Shown one piece after another: positions 9,144 through 17,616 of a stretch of 36,172 nt of DNA. The notes under the pieces were generated by a model. The model had not been told where the DNA came from and ran no database searches. It saw nothing but the letters and a program-made list of their open reading frames with translations. A program made the position numbers and the translations under genes. Each line of letters starts with the position of its first letter. Position 1 is the stretch's first letter. The DNA comes from UBA1413 sp964472165 (GTDB lineage Bacteria > Bacteroidota > Bacteroidia > Bacteroidales > Prolixibacteraceae), in the NCBI GenBank assembly GCA_964472165.1, contig CAYYJE010000023.1, positions 1 through 36,172 of the forward strand, in the 5' to 3' direction.

Positions 9144-10367
9144 CTACATACCCATTTCATGAAATGATTTTTTGATTCGGTCGAGGGCATCGGTCATCTG
9201 TTCCTCATTGATGACCAGCGGAGGCGTAAAACGGATAATGTGCTGGTGCGTAGGTTTCGCGATCACCCCGTTTTCTTTCATTTTCAGGCATATATCCCAA
9301 GCGCTGTATGTATGATCCGGCTTGATTACAACCGCATTGAGAAGGCCTTTCCCTCTGACAGTTTCAATCATGGGAGAATGAACAGCCTCCATTTCACGTC
9401 TGAAGATTTCACCCAGTTTCTCTGCATTTTCAGCAAGTTTCTCCTCTTTAATCACATTCAGGGCAGCCATTGACACTGCTGCAGCAATGGGATTTCCCCC
9501 ATATGTACTGCCATGTTCACCAGGCTTGATGGTAAGCATGATTTCATTATCGGCAAGTACACACGATACCGGGAATGTGCCTCCCGAGAGTGCTTTCCCC
9601 AAAACGAGAATGTCAGGCCTCACGTTTTCGTGGTCACAGGCAAGCATTTTGCCTGTTCTGGCAAGTCCGGTTTGGACTTCGTCGGCGATAAAGAGGACCT
9701 TGTGTTTTTTACAAAGGGCTGCTGCATGGGCAAGGTATCCGTCTTCGGGTACGTAAACTCCAGCTTCAGCCTGGATTGGTTCCACGAGGAATCCTGCTAC
9801 ATCGGGATCTTTCAGCGTGTTTTCCAGTACTTCCAGGTTGTTGTAAGGGATGTTGAGAAAACCGGGGGTGAAAGGCCCGTAGTCGTTGTAGGCATCGGGA
9901 TCGGACGACATCGATACGATCGTAATGGTTCTGCCGTGGAAATTGCCGTTGCACACGACGATTTTTGCCTGGTTGCGGGGAACACCCTTCACTTTGTATG
10001 CCCATTTGCGGCACAGTTTCAGGGCAGTCTCATCCGCTTCAGCCCCCGAATTCATGGGAAGCATACGGTCGTACCCGAACATACGGGTCATGTACTCCTC
10101 CCATTCACCCAGAATGCTGTTGTAAAAGGCCCTGGAGGTAAGCGTGAGTTTGGCAGCCTGTTCAGTCATAGCCCTGATAATCCTCGGGTGACAATGACCC
10201 TGGTTGACGGCAGAGTAGGCAGCCAGAAAATCGTAGTACCTTATGCCTTCCACATCCCAGACATACACTCCTTCCCCCCGTTCCAAAACCACCGGGAGCG
10301 GATGGTAATTGTGGGCTCCGAAAAGTTCTTCCCTTTTGATATAATCAGCTGATTTCATCTTTTCCAT
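9144..10367 (-). CDS. rocD: Ornithine aminotransferase
   Basis: Class III PLP aminotransferase moving the delta-amino group of ornithine to 2-oxoglutarate, giving glutamate semialdehyde. The 407-aa protein has the characteristic GAHNYHPLPVV start, NSGAEADETALKLCRKW, the cofactor-binding region FIADEVQTGLARTGK and the Schiff-base lysine in LVLGKALSGG. The start could also be the ATG at 10358 (MKSADYI). It is monocistronic and convergent with the LysM gene. Confidence 0.95.
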   Translation of the reverse strand: MEKMKSADYIKREELFGAHNYHPLPVVLERGEGVYVWDVEGIRYYDFLAAYSAVNQGHCHPRIIRAMTEQAAKLTLTSRAFYNSILGEWEEYMTRMFGYDRMLPMNSGAEADETALKLCRKWAYKVKGVPRNQAKIVVCNGNFHGRTITIVSMSSDPDAYNDYGPFTPGFLNIPYNNLEVLENTLKDPDVAGFLVEPIQAEAGVYVPEDGYLAHAAALCKKHKVLFIADEVQTGLARTGKMLACDHENVRPDILVLGKALSGGTFPVSCVLADNEIMLTIKPGEHGSTYGGNPIAAAVSMAALNVIKEEKLAENAEKLGEIFRREMEAVHSPMIETVRGKGLLNAVVIKPDHTYSAWDICLKMKENGVIAKPTHQHIIRFTPPLVINEEQMTDALDRIKKSFHEMGM

Positions 10368-10464
10368 GGTTCAGTATTATTAAAATTTATGATGCAGATT
10401 TACGACTTTCAGGGCGGTTCAGAAAAGACATTTGTCACCATGCAACATGTTTTATAATATCCTT

Positions 10465-12528
10465 TTATTTTACGAATCTGACAATCAGGGCTTCTGCAGC
10501 CAGGAACAGGAGCGCCAAAGCCAGAAACCATTGCCAGAGTTTTTTTCCGTTCTGAATTTCTTTAAAAATTTCGGTGAAATTTCTCTCCTCACCCGCAATC
10601 ACATGGTATTGTTTCAGGTTATATTTCTCAATCTCTGATTTCAACTCCGGAACTCCGGAGAATTTTGTCAGCGACTCCTTCCGGTTGTGGTTCATGGAGA
10701 GGGTGGCCAGCATCCCGTCGTTCGATTTGACCAGGTAGTGGCCTGCCGAGGCGAAAAAATCTGAAAGGTGAATCCTGAAACGGTTCCCTTCTCCGGATGT
10801 TACCTCCGGAATAAATTCCTTTTCTGTTTCTGAGGCTGATACAGTGACGGACAATGGTCCGGAGGTGTGTTGGCGTAAAAGAGAGGCAAAGAGGTCGTTC
10901 CCGATAGAGTAGGCGACCTTCTGGCGGGGAAGACTGTTGATTGCAAGCCCGTATAGTGCAGGCACAAATAAAATATCGCGGGCAAATTCTTCATTCCGTG
11001 CTGACAACGGAAAACTGAAAACAGCCAGGTTCCCATCTCCCGACGCCTGTATTGAAACAGCCTTTGCCCCGTTCCGGAACCAGAGTAACCTTGCTTCAGG
11101 AATCCGGACATCTTCACTGAAAACAAAATTGCCCCGGATCATCGGGAATTCAGTCTCATCGGATGTGTTGCTGAAAACCTGGTCGAAAACAGGATGGGTC
11201 CATTCGATTCCTGAAATTTCACGGCGGGTGGTATCCAGACCCAAGATACGGTTGGCATTCATCACTCCCAGAAAATTATTGTAACTTTCAATATGTCCTT
11301 CGTAATCCGGAAAAAAAACGACTGTTGTTCCGTTTGACATGCTCTTTTTTAACTCATTGATCAATCCGGAGCTGATCTCACGGAGATTCAACAGAAAAAT
11401 GGTGTTGTATTGACTAAGTCCGCTTACCTGCAAACTGCCAGCCTGTGATTCTTCGTAACGGATATAGTCGTCGTTCCCGAAAAGTGCCCTGAGGTAGAGG
11501 AGTCCTGTCTTCCCGTTTCCAAGGTTGTCGGTTATCGCAAGGGCGCGGAGGTAAGGCTCAACCTTATAGCTCAAAAAGAAGGTGTTGTCGTGAACGATCG
11601 GAAAATCGGTGATTTCGGCATGACCGGTCTGAAATCCACTCCGCAGGTTGACGTATTTCAATTCAACCACTTCTTCTCCGCCGGATTCAATGTTGAAATT
11701 ACCGATTGCTTTCAGACTGTCGTTCAGGAAAAATTTCACGGGAAGATTCTGGTAAGCATCTTCTGACGTATTTGCGATCCTTACCTTCAGTCTTTCCTCC
11801 TGACCCACCTTATGCGCAGGAAAATCCATCCAGCATGAGTCGATATACAAATTTCCGGTGTTTGCAGGTGTCAGGGGGAGCAGATATGCTGAAAGCGTAC
11901 TGTCGGGGACGAAATTTTTAAAATCAACACTCCCGGTCTGAAAATCACTCAGATAAAACAGGGTGACTGCTTCATTCTTCACCCCGTACGAGCCGGGATT
12001 TGCAAGCAGGTTGTGGATGGCTGAGAGGGGGAGTGACCGTGCGGACAAACCTGTTTCACTAACCTGTGTGATGAACTGCTCCTTGTTGAAAAAATGGCGG
12101 TGTGCCGGGTTCATGTCGTTTGTGACTAACCTGAAGCGGGTTCCCTCCGGGAAGGCTGATACAATCTCCACAGCTTTATTCCTTGCCGCCTCAAGCAGTT
12201 GTCCCTCAGCTGACTGGCCATTCATGCTGAACGAGTTGTCGATGTATACAGCCACATCGCGGCCTGTAAGCCGGTTATCCTGGTCGCCGGAAGGAAGGTA
12301 AGGCTGCGCAAATGTGAAAACCAGACAAACCACGGCAAGAATGCGCGATGCCAGGAGAAGGAGGTTCCTGAGCCTCGATTTTTTTGTGGACTCCTTTTTG
12401 ATATTCTTCAGGTAACTGACATTGCTGAAATACACCGTGGTATATCGCCTGAAACTGAACAGATGGATCAGTATCGGTATGAGGAGCGTAAAAAGGGCAA
12501 ATAAAAATGTGGGATAGAGGAATTTCAT
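10465..12528 (-). CDS. BatA-domain / VWA membrane protein
   Basis: A 687-aa inner-membrane protein. It opens with the BatA (aerotolerance regulator N-terminal) hairpin: MKFLYPTFLFALFTLLIPILIHLF, then RRYTTVYFSNVSYLKNIKKES and a second membrane segment. A von Willebrand A-like domain follows, with the metal-site start VAVYIDNSFSMNG, then a long periplasmic region, and a final transmembrane helix near the C-terminus (WFLALALLFLAAEALIV). Such proteins are widespread in Bacteroidota; their role is not settled. No MoxR or other Bat gene is adjacent, so this is a stand-alone copy. I chose the ATG at 12528 because the upstream extension is charged and precedes the membrane hairpin. Confidence 0.85.
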   Translation of the reverse strand: MKFLYPTFLFALFTLLIPILIHLFSFRRYTTVYFSNVSYLKNIKKESTKKSRLRNLLLLASRILAVVCLVFTFAQPYLPSGDQDNRLTGRDVAVYIDNSFSMNGQSAEGQLLEAARNKAVEIVSAFPEGTRFRLVTNDMNPAHRHFFNKEQFITQVSETGLSARSLPLSAIHNLLANPGSYGVKNEAVTLFYLSDFQTGSVDFKNFVPDSTLSAYLLPLTPANTGNLYIDSCWMDFPAHKVGQEERLKVRIANTSEDAYQNLPVKFFLNDSLKAIGNFNIESGGEEVVELKYVNLRSGFQTGHAEITDFPIVHDNTFFLSYKVEPYLRALAITDNLGNGKTGLLYLRALFGNDDYIRYEESQAGSLQVSGLSQYNTIFLLNLREISSGLINELKKSMSNGTTVVFFPDYEGHIESYNNFLGVMNANRILGLDTTRREISGIEWTHPVFDQVFSNTSDETEFPMIRGNFVFSEDVRIPEARLLWFRNGAKAVSIQASGDGNLAVFSFPLSARNEEFARDILFVPALYGLAINSLPRQKVAYSIGNDLFASLLRQHTSGPLSVTVSASETEKEFIPEVTSGEGNRFRIHLSDFFASAGHYLVKSNDGMLATLSMNHNRKESLTKFSGVPELKSEIEKYNLKQYHVIAGEERNFTEIFKEIQNGKKLWQWFLALALLFLAAEALIVRFVK

Positions 12529-12562
12529 ACTTTCTTGCTGACAACATCCTGTGAATCGATGA

Positions 12563-12570
12563 CAAAAATA
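12563..12570 (-). promoter_or_regulatory. Putative -7 box for the BatA/VWA gene
   Basis: TATTTTTG on the minus strand matches TAnnTTTG, 35 nt before the ATG at 12528. I see no convincing -33 element. Confidence 0.4.
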
Positions 12571-12760
12571 GCATTTTCTTTTTGCACGGTATCTGTCCAC
12601 ATCGCCGTTTCAATCCATAGCTGGCAGGGAATATTTCTGAAAATCCCCCTTCTTCCTGAACAGAAGAGGCTTTGCAACGACGGGATATGGTCAAGTGATT
12701 AAATTTTACTGTATATTCGTCAATGAACCGGAAAGGGTCGGTTTCCGTTTCAGAAGGACA

Positions 12761-12768
12761 TATATTTG
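12761..12768 (+). promoter_or_regulatory. Putative -7 box for the MerR gene (possible leaderless mRNA)
   Basis: TATATTTG is a perfect TAnnTTTG box and ends 4 nt before the ATG at 12773, so transcription would begin at or next to the start codon. No clear -33 element. Confidence 0.45.
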
Positions 12769-12772
12769 AACC

Positions 12773-13657
12773 ATGGCAGATAGTGTATATTCCATCAGGG
12801 ATTTGGAGATGCTCTCGGGAGTAAAGGCCCATACCATCAGGATCTGGGAAAAACGATATCATTTGCTCAATCCTCTGCGGACTGATACCAATATCAGGTT
12901 TTACACCGATACCGACCTGCGGAGGATGATCAATGTGGCTGCTTTAATCAGACGGGGATTTAAAATATCAAAGATCGCAGGGAAAAGTGACCGGGAATTG
13001 CGCGAACTGCTCCTAATGCAGATGGATTCAACCGGAGCTGATGAGGGCGATGTGATAAATCAGATGGTTGACCATATGCTCCACTTCGACGGAACCTCCT
13101 TTTCCGGATTACTGGAGAGTATGATCCAGAGTTTCGGCTTCAGTAATGCGACAATCCGGTATGTCTTCCCCTTTATGCAGAAGGTTGGTCTTTTTTGGCA
13201 GGTGGGAACCATTGCTCCTGCTCATGAACATTTCGTGTCGCATCTTATCCGCCGTAAATTTCTGGTTGAACTTGACAGACCCTTTACCGGGCCAGCAGGG
13301 AAAACCATACTTTTTTTTCTTCATGAAAATGAAATGCATGATCTCTCCTTGCTATTTTATGCCATTACGGCCAAAAATCTGGGATTCTATCCCCTGTACC
13401 TTGGGCAGAATGTACCTTTGGACGACCTTGAAAATCTGAAAAATTTAAGTTCATTGCGGTATATTTTTACAGTTTTTACCCACTCCCTGGAAAAATCAGA
13501 GCTGGAGCAGTTGTTGCAGCGGATTTCACGGATACTGCCGGGAAGGCCATGCCTGGTTACAGGTCACCAGTTACGGCACCACCTTCCGCATCTCCCCGAT
13601 GGATTTACCGAAATAGAAAATCCCGGAGAGTTTATAAAAATTTTGGAAAGGGGTTGA
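12773..13657 (+). CDS. MerR-family regulator with B12-binding domain (CarH/LitR-like)
   Basis: A 294-aa regulator. The N-terminal MerR winged helix (YSIRDLEMLSGVKAHTIRIW, residues 6-25, and the rest to about 75) is followed by a helical cap domain and a cobalamin-binding-like domain. The cap keeps the CarH signature Trp142-x9-Glu152-His153 that surrounds adenosylcobalamin. The lower-ligand motif Glu-x-His is present at 187-189. The glycine that usually follows it is Ser192, and the residue after the key Trp is Gln143, where Thermus CarH has His132. By family it should repress in the dark and release DNA in light or without B12; its targets here are unknown. The next gene on the same strand, 50 bp downstream, is a flavin reductase-rubredoxin fusion. 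Confidence 0.85.
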   Translation: MADSVYSIRDLEMLSGVKAHTIRIWEKRYHLLNPLRTDTNIRFYTDTDLRRMINVAALIRRGFKISKIAGKSDRELRELLLMQMDSTGADEGDVINQMVDHMLHFDGTSFSGLLESMIQSFGFSNATIRYVFPFMQKVGLFWQVGTIAPAHEHFVSHLIRRKFLVELDRPFTGPAGKTILFFLHENEMHDLSLLFYAITAKNLGFYPLYLGQNVPLDDLENLKNLSSLRYIFTVFTHSLEKSELEQLLQRISRILPGRPCLVTGHQLRHHLPHLPDGFTEIENPGEFIKILERG

Positions 13658-13707
13658 AGCAGTTTGGTCAGTCACCCGTTTCGTGTTATTTTCGAAAAAA
13701 ATAAAAT

Positions 13708-14448
13708 ATGAATTACAAGGCGTTTCATAAACTGTCGTATGGCTTATACATTGTAACCTCCATCTCGGAAGGAGTCAAAGCAGGATACATTGCCAACACT
13801 GTTTTTCAGGTAACCTCCTCCCCGCCGATGCTGGCGATAAGCTGTCACAAAGGGAACGACACCCTGCAGGTAATCCTTGACAGCGGAATTTTCGCCGTGT
13901 CGGTGCTGAGACAGGAGGCAAGCACCACCCTTATCGGCGAATTCGGATTTATGTCCAGCAGTGAGTTTGACAAGTTTGCCAAAGTTAAAACCGAAGCCAG
14001 ATTGACCGGCGCCCCGGTTGTGTTAGACGATTGCGTAGCCTGGTTTGATTGCCGTGTAGTGCAGACAGTGGACTGCGGAAGCCACCTGCTGGTCGTGGGT
14101 GAAGTGTCAGACAGCGGACTTCTCTCGGAAGAGGCCCCATTGACTTATGCCTGGTACCGCGAAAAATATAAAATGCTCTCCCCACGGAATTCACCTACTT
14201 TCATTGAAAAATCCAAACTTGAGGAGGATGACATTCCGGTTCCTGCGGTGGAAACTTCAAAACCGGAATTTTCGGACCCTGACGATGCGGAGCCTTATAT
14301 TTGTGCCATTTGCGGATATGTGTACCGTCCGGAGGATGGCGATCCTTCGGCAGATATCCTTCCGGGAACTCCTTTTACTGATCTTCCTGAAACGTACAGA
14401 TGCCCTTTGTGCAATGCAGGCAAGGACTATTTCAAGCCCATGTTTTGA
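13708..14448 (+). CDS. Flavin reductase-like protein fused to rubredoxin (high-molecular-weight rubredoxin type)
   Basis: A 246-aa fusion. Residues 1-~165 form an FMN-binding split-barrel flavin reductase domain (KLSYGLYIVTS, GYIANTVFQVTSSPP). After an acidic linker, residues 197-246 are a complete rubredoxin with iron ligands Cys199, Cys202, Cys232 and Cys235 (CAICGYVYRPEDGD ... CPLC). In anaerobes such fusions pass electrons from NAD(P)H to flavodiiron proteins for O2 or NO removal; the partner is not in this window. The CarH-like regulator 50 bp upstream may control it. It converges on a CDGSH protein. Confidence 0.92.
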   Translation: MNYKAFHKLSYGLYIVTSISEGVKAGYIANTVFQVTSSPPMLAISCHKGNDTLQVILDSGIFAVSVLRQEASTTLIGEFGFMSSSEFDKFAKVKTEARLTGAPVVLDDCVAWFDCRVVQTVDCGSHLLVVGEVSDSGLLSEEAPLTYAWYREKYKMLSPRNSPTFIEKSKLEEDDIPVPAVETSKPEFSDPDDAEPYICAICGYVYRPEDGDPSADILPGTPFTDLPETYRCPLCNAGKDYFKPMF

Positions 14449-14475
14449 TACCGGACGGTAAACAGGCTCTTTCCC

Positions 14476-14712
14476 TTAAAGCGTTTTGTGAGTTCCGTCA
14501 CAGAATGGTTTATTGCCGGTCTGTTTGCAATTGCATAACCAGACATCTTTCTTTTCATCGATGGTGAAAGCTACCGGTGCAATCCCGGTTCCCTTGTGGG
14601 CTCCGCTGCAAAAAGGCTGGTTGGTACTGCGACCGCAGGCGCACCAATAATAGGTTCCGGGCTCCAGTGTAACTTTTGCCGGTTTTTTGTCGAAAATTTC
14701 GGGTTTATCCAT
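14476..14712 (-). CDS. Two-motif CDGSH iron-sulfur protein
   Basis: A 78-aa protein containing two CDGSH-type 2Fe-2S motifs, each with three Cys and one His: CACGRSTNQPFCSGAH and CNCKQTGNKPFCDGTH. This is a small soluble double-CDGSH protein, mitoNEET-related but without a membrane anchor. The family takes part in redox sensing or cluster transfer; no specific function can be assigned. Convergent with the rubredoxin fusion (27 bp apart) and divergent from the lactonase. Confidence 0.93.
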   Translation of the reverse strand: MDKPEIFDKKPAKVTLEPGTYYWCACGRSTNQPFCSGAHKGTGIAPVAFTIDEKKDVWLCNCKQTGNKPFCDGTHKTL

Positions 14713-14895
14713 AATTCCAATGAAGTATTCGTTAATTTTTAATCGGGTGATTCCCGTCGCTGAAGATACAAATTTTTCCGGTAAATTTTGAATTTTAGTT
14801 TCCTGAAGATTACTGTATCCGCTAATTCACTAATTTGGAGCGATCTGCCGAAGGTCACCTGACACAGATCATCGAATTCATAAATTTTTATTCCT

Positions 14896-16011
14896 ATGCG
14901 TAAATTACATCTTTTATTAACCGGGCTCGGATGCCTCCTTTTTTCGGGTTTGCAGGCAGCTGATCCCCTCCGGGTATATGTCGGGGCTTTTACGTCGGAA
15001 GGTGCCGAAGGGATCACACTCTGCACTTTTAATCAGGAAACCGGCGATTTGGTGCTGAACCGTGTTTTCAAGGGTATCGACAATCCTAATTTTTTACGGA
15101 AGTCTCCTGATGAGAAAACCCTTTATGTGGTGAGCCGGGGACCGCGGAGTGTGGATCCATCAGGAGGTGCCGTGTCGGCTTACCGTATCGGCGGGAACGG
15201 CGACCTCTTTTTCCTGAATAAGCAGTCGTCGCAGGGAGAGGATCCTTGTTATGTGGACGTCTCCTGGGATGGCAAACAAGTGGTTGTGGCCAACTACGGG
15301 GGTGGATCGGTGGCTCTCTTTCCGGTTGCAGATGACGGGGCGTTGCTCCCGGCTTCTTCAGTGGTCAGACACCAGGGATCGGGGCTTCATAAAGCACGGC
15401 AAAGCAGGCCATTTGCCCACTCGATCCGGTTCGCGGCTGACGGTAAACTGATTTATGCCGCTGACCTGGGGGCTGACAAGTTGTTCATCTATACCATTCA
15501 TGCGGGCCAGAATATGCTGGTGCCCTCTTCCCAGCCATTTGTTTCTCTGCCTCCGGGTTCAGGTCCCCGCCATTTTACATTTTCGGCTGACGGGAACTTC
15601 TGTTACGTGGTCAATGAATTGGCCTCTACTGTGACGGTAATGCGCAGCCATGAGGGGGTGATGACCGAAATTCAGACCTTGTCTGCCCTGCCGGAAGGAT
15701 ATTCTGAAGTGAGTTATTGTGCCGACATTCACCTGTCGTCCGACGGCAAATATGTGTATGCTTCCAACCGGGGTCACAACTCCATTGCTGTTTTCCTCCG
15801 TGAAGAGTCGGGTAAACTGGTTCTTCAGAAGACGGTTTCCACGGAAGGTAACTGGCCACGTAATTTTGGGATCGATCCATCAGGGAAATATATGCTGGTG
15901 GCCAATCAGCGAAGCCACAATATTGCCATTTTCAGGATGGAACAGGGTGTTCCCGTATTTACGGGTAAAGAACTGGCTACTCCGGCGCCGGTGTGTATCG
16001 AGTTTCTTTAA
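14896..16011 (+). CDS. Exported lactonase-family beta-propeller protein (6-phosphogluconolactonase-like)
   Basis: A 371-aa protein. Signal peptide 1-21 (LLLTGLGCLLFSGLQA), then a seven-bladed beta-propeller of the PF10282 lactonase family, with repeated blade patterns such as SPDEKTLYVVSRG, SWDGKQVVVANYGGGSV, HFTFSADGNFCYVVNE and SSDGKYVYASNRGHNSI. Cytoplasmic relatives hydrolyse 6-phosphogluconolactone; an exported member more likely acts on another sugar lactone, so I give no symbol. The 183-bp region to the divergent CDGSH gene holds no other gene that I can see. Confidence 0.88.
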   Translation: MRKLHLLLTGLGCLLFSGLQAADPLRVYVGAFTSEGAEGITLCTFNQETGDLVLNRVFKGIDNPNFLRKSPDEKTLYVVSRGPRSVDPSGGAVSAYRIGGNGDLFFLNKQSSQGEDPCYVDVSWDGKQVVVANYGGGSVALFPVADDGALLPASSVVRHQGSGLHKARQSRPFAHSIRFAADGKLIYAADLGADKLFIYTIHAGQNMLVPSSQPFVSLPPGSGPRHFTFSADGNFCYVVNELASTVTVMRSHEGVMTEIQTLSALPEGYSEVSYCADIHLSSDGKYVYASNRGHNSIAVFLREESGKLVLQKTVSTEGNWPRNFGIDPSGKYMLVANQRSHNIAIFRMEQGVPVFTGKELATPAPVCIEFL

Positions 16012-16085
16012 GGTGAAGGGGAGGTGCTTTCGTGGCGATCGGCCAGATTGAAGCTGAGGTAAGATTAAGGTCCGCTTTTTTACAT

Positions 16086-16093
16086 TATCTTTG
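16086..16093 (+). promoter_or_regulatory. Putative -7 box for ribBA
   Basis: TATCTTTG matches TAnnTTTG, 27 nt before the ribBA ATG. No -33 match and no FMN riboswitch signature in the 108-bp gap. Confidence 0.45.
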
Positions 16094-16119
16094 CCCACCG
16101 GATTTTTTTCAATCATAAG

Positions 16120-17352
16120 ATGTCAGAAATAATACTGAATACGATCCCTGAAGCGATTGAAGCCATCAGACACGGCGAAATGGTGGTGGTGGTGGACGAT
16201 GAAGACCGTGAAAATGAAGGTGATCTGATTACTTCGTCGGAACTGATTACCCCTGATAAGATCAATTTCATGGCCATACACGGAAGGGGGCTTATCTGTG
16301 TGGCTTTAACGGAAAAACGTTGTGAAGAGCTTGAGTTGCACATGATGGTGGGACAGAACACCTCCTTTCATGAAACCCAGTTTACGGTATCGGTCGATGC
16401 CATTCAGCCGGGAGTAACCACGGGAATCTCGGCCCACGACAGGGCTGTCACGATCAAGGCTTTGGTCGACCGGTCCACAAAGCCTGAGGAGCTGGGTCGT
16501 CCGGGTCATGTTTTCCCGCTGAAAGCCAAAGGCAGGGGGGTATTGCGTCGCGCAGGGCACACAGAGGCCGCAGTAGACCTGAACAGACTGGCAGGATTAT
16601 ATCCGTCAGGTGTTCTGGTAGAAGTGATGAACGACGACGGCACCATGGCCCGCCTTCCCCAGCTGATGGAGATAGCCACCCGCTTTAACCTGAAAATCAT
16701 TACCATCAAGGACCTGATTGCCTACCGTTTACAGAAAGAAAGCCTGATCAGACGGGGTGAAGAAGTAGAACTTCCTACCCGGTTCGGCCAATTCCGCATA
16801 ATTCCTTACCAGCAAAAAAGCAATGGGTTGGAACACATAGCCCTGATCAAGGGAACCTGGGAACCTGATGAGCCCATCCATGTGAGGGTTCATTCATCGT
16901 GCATGACCGGCGACATATTCGGATCGCTCCGCTGTGAGTGCGGTGATCAGCTCCATAAAGCCATGGAGATCATTGACCAAAAAGGGAAAGGAGTTATCGT
17001 CTACATCATGCAGGAAGGACGCGGCATCGGATTACTGAATAAAATTGCGGCTTACAAGCTACAGGATCAGGGCTATGATACCGTGGATGCCAACATTCAT
17101 CTGGGATTTAAACCCGACGAAAGGGATTACGGGGTCGGCGCCCAGATTCTCAGAGACCTGGGTGTAACCAGGATGATCCTGATGACCAATAATCCGGTCA
17201 AACGGGTCGGATTGGAAGCCTACGGGCTGAAAGTGGACAACGTGGTTCCTCTGGAAGTGGAACCCAACCATTACAACCAGCGTTACCTGAAAACAAAGCG
17301 CGACCGTCTGGGGCATACCCTTCGCGGTTTTCACTACGACGAAGAAGAGTAA
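16120..17352 (+). CDS. ribBA: Bifunctional DHBP synthase / GTP cyclohydrolase II
   Basis: A 410-aa bifunctional riboflavin enzyme. The first ~205 residues are 3,4-dihydroxy-2-butanone 4-phosphate synthase: acidic metal loop DDEDRENEGD, then RPGHVFPL and RAGHTEAAVDL. The rest is GTP cyclohydrolase II with the zinc cysteines in SSCMTGDIFGSLRCECGDQL, then QEGRGIGL and TNNPVKRVGLEAYG. Both active sites look intact. The downstream DUF5522 gene begins 15 bp after the stop. Confidence 0.97.
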   Translation: MSEIILNTIPEAIEAIRHGEMVVVVDDEDRENEGDLITSSELITPDKINFMAIHGRGLICVALTEKRCEELELHMMVGQNTSFHETQFTVSVDAIQPGVTTGISAHDRAVTIKALVDRSTKPEELGRPGHVFPLKAKGRGVLRRAGHTEAAVDLNRLAGLYPSGVLVEVMNDDGTMARLPQLMEIATRFNLKIITIKDLIAYRLQKESLIRRGEEVELPTRFGQFRIIPYQQKSNGLEHIALIKGTWEPDEPIHVRVHSSCMTGDIFGSLRCECGDQLHKAMEIIDQKGKGVIVYIMQEGRGIGLLNKIAAYKLQDQGYDTVDANIHLGFKPDERDYGVGAQILRDLGVTRMILMTNNPVKRVGLEAYGLKVDNVVPLEVEPNHYNQRYLKTKRDRLGHTLRGFHYDEEE

Positions 17353-17367
17353 CGAGGGATAAACTGC

Positions 17368-17571
17368 ATGACCTACTACGCGGATGACATCGAATATGGC
17401 GGCGATGCCTTGAAAGAGGGCAGTGACTACTACCTCTCTCCAGAAGGATACAGGGTGATGACCGAAGCGTATCTGACCCGGAGAGGTTACTGCTGTGCCA
17501 ACGGTTGCCGTCATTGCCCGTACTGGCCAAAAGCCACCAAGGGGAACACCCGCCTGAGAAAAGAAAATTAG
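17368..17571 (+). CDS. Small cysteine-rich DUF5522 protein
   Basis: A 67-aa protein with the conserved core YYLSPEGYRVMTEAYLTRRG followed by YCCANGCRHCPY, the hallmark of DUF5522. The four clustered cysteines plus His suggest metal or Fe-S binding, but the function is unknown. It starts 15 bp after ribBA and is probably co-transcribed. It converges on hldD 45 bp away. Confidence 0.82.
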   Translation: MTYYADDIEYGGDALKEGSDYYLSPEGYRVMTEAYLTRRGYCCANGCRHCPYWPKATKGNTRLRKEN

Positions 17572-17616
17572 CTCAGAAAAAGTGCAGGGGAAGCCAGGCC
17601 TGATTTCTGGAATATT

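Noticed and set aside
9513..10352. 279-aa open frame on the plus strand
   Set aside because: Antisense shadow of rocD, a clear full-length aminotransferase.
12275..12862. 195-aa minus-strand frame
   Set aside because: It overlaps both the BatA/VWA gene and the MerR gene in other frames and has no domain.
16012..16119. FMN riboswitch upstream of ribBA
   Set aside because: The 108-bp gap lacks the conserved riboswitch segments; only a -7 box is visible.
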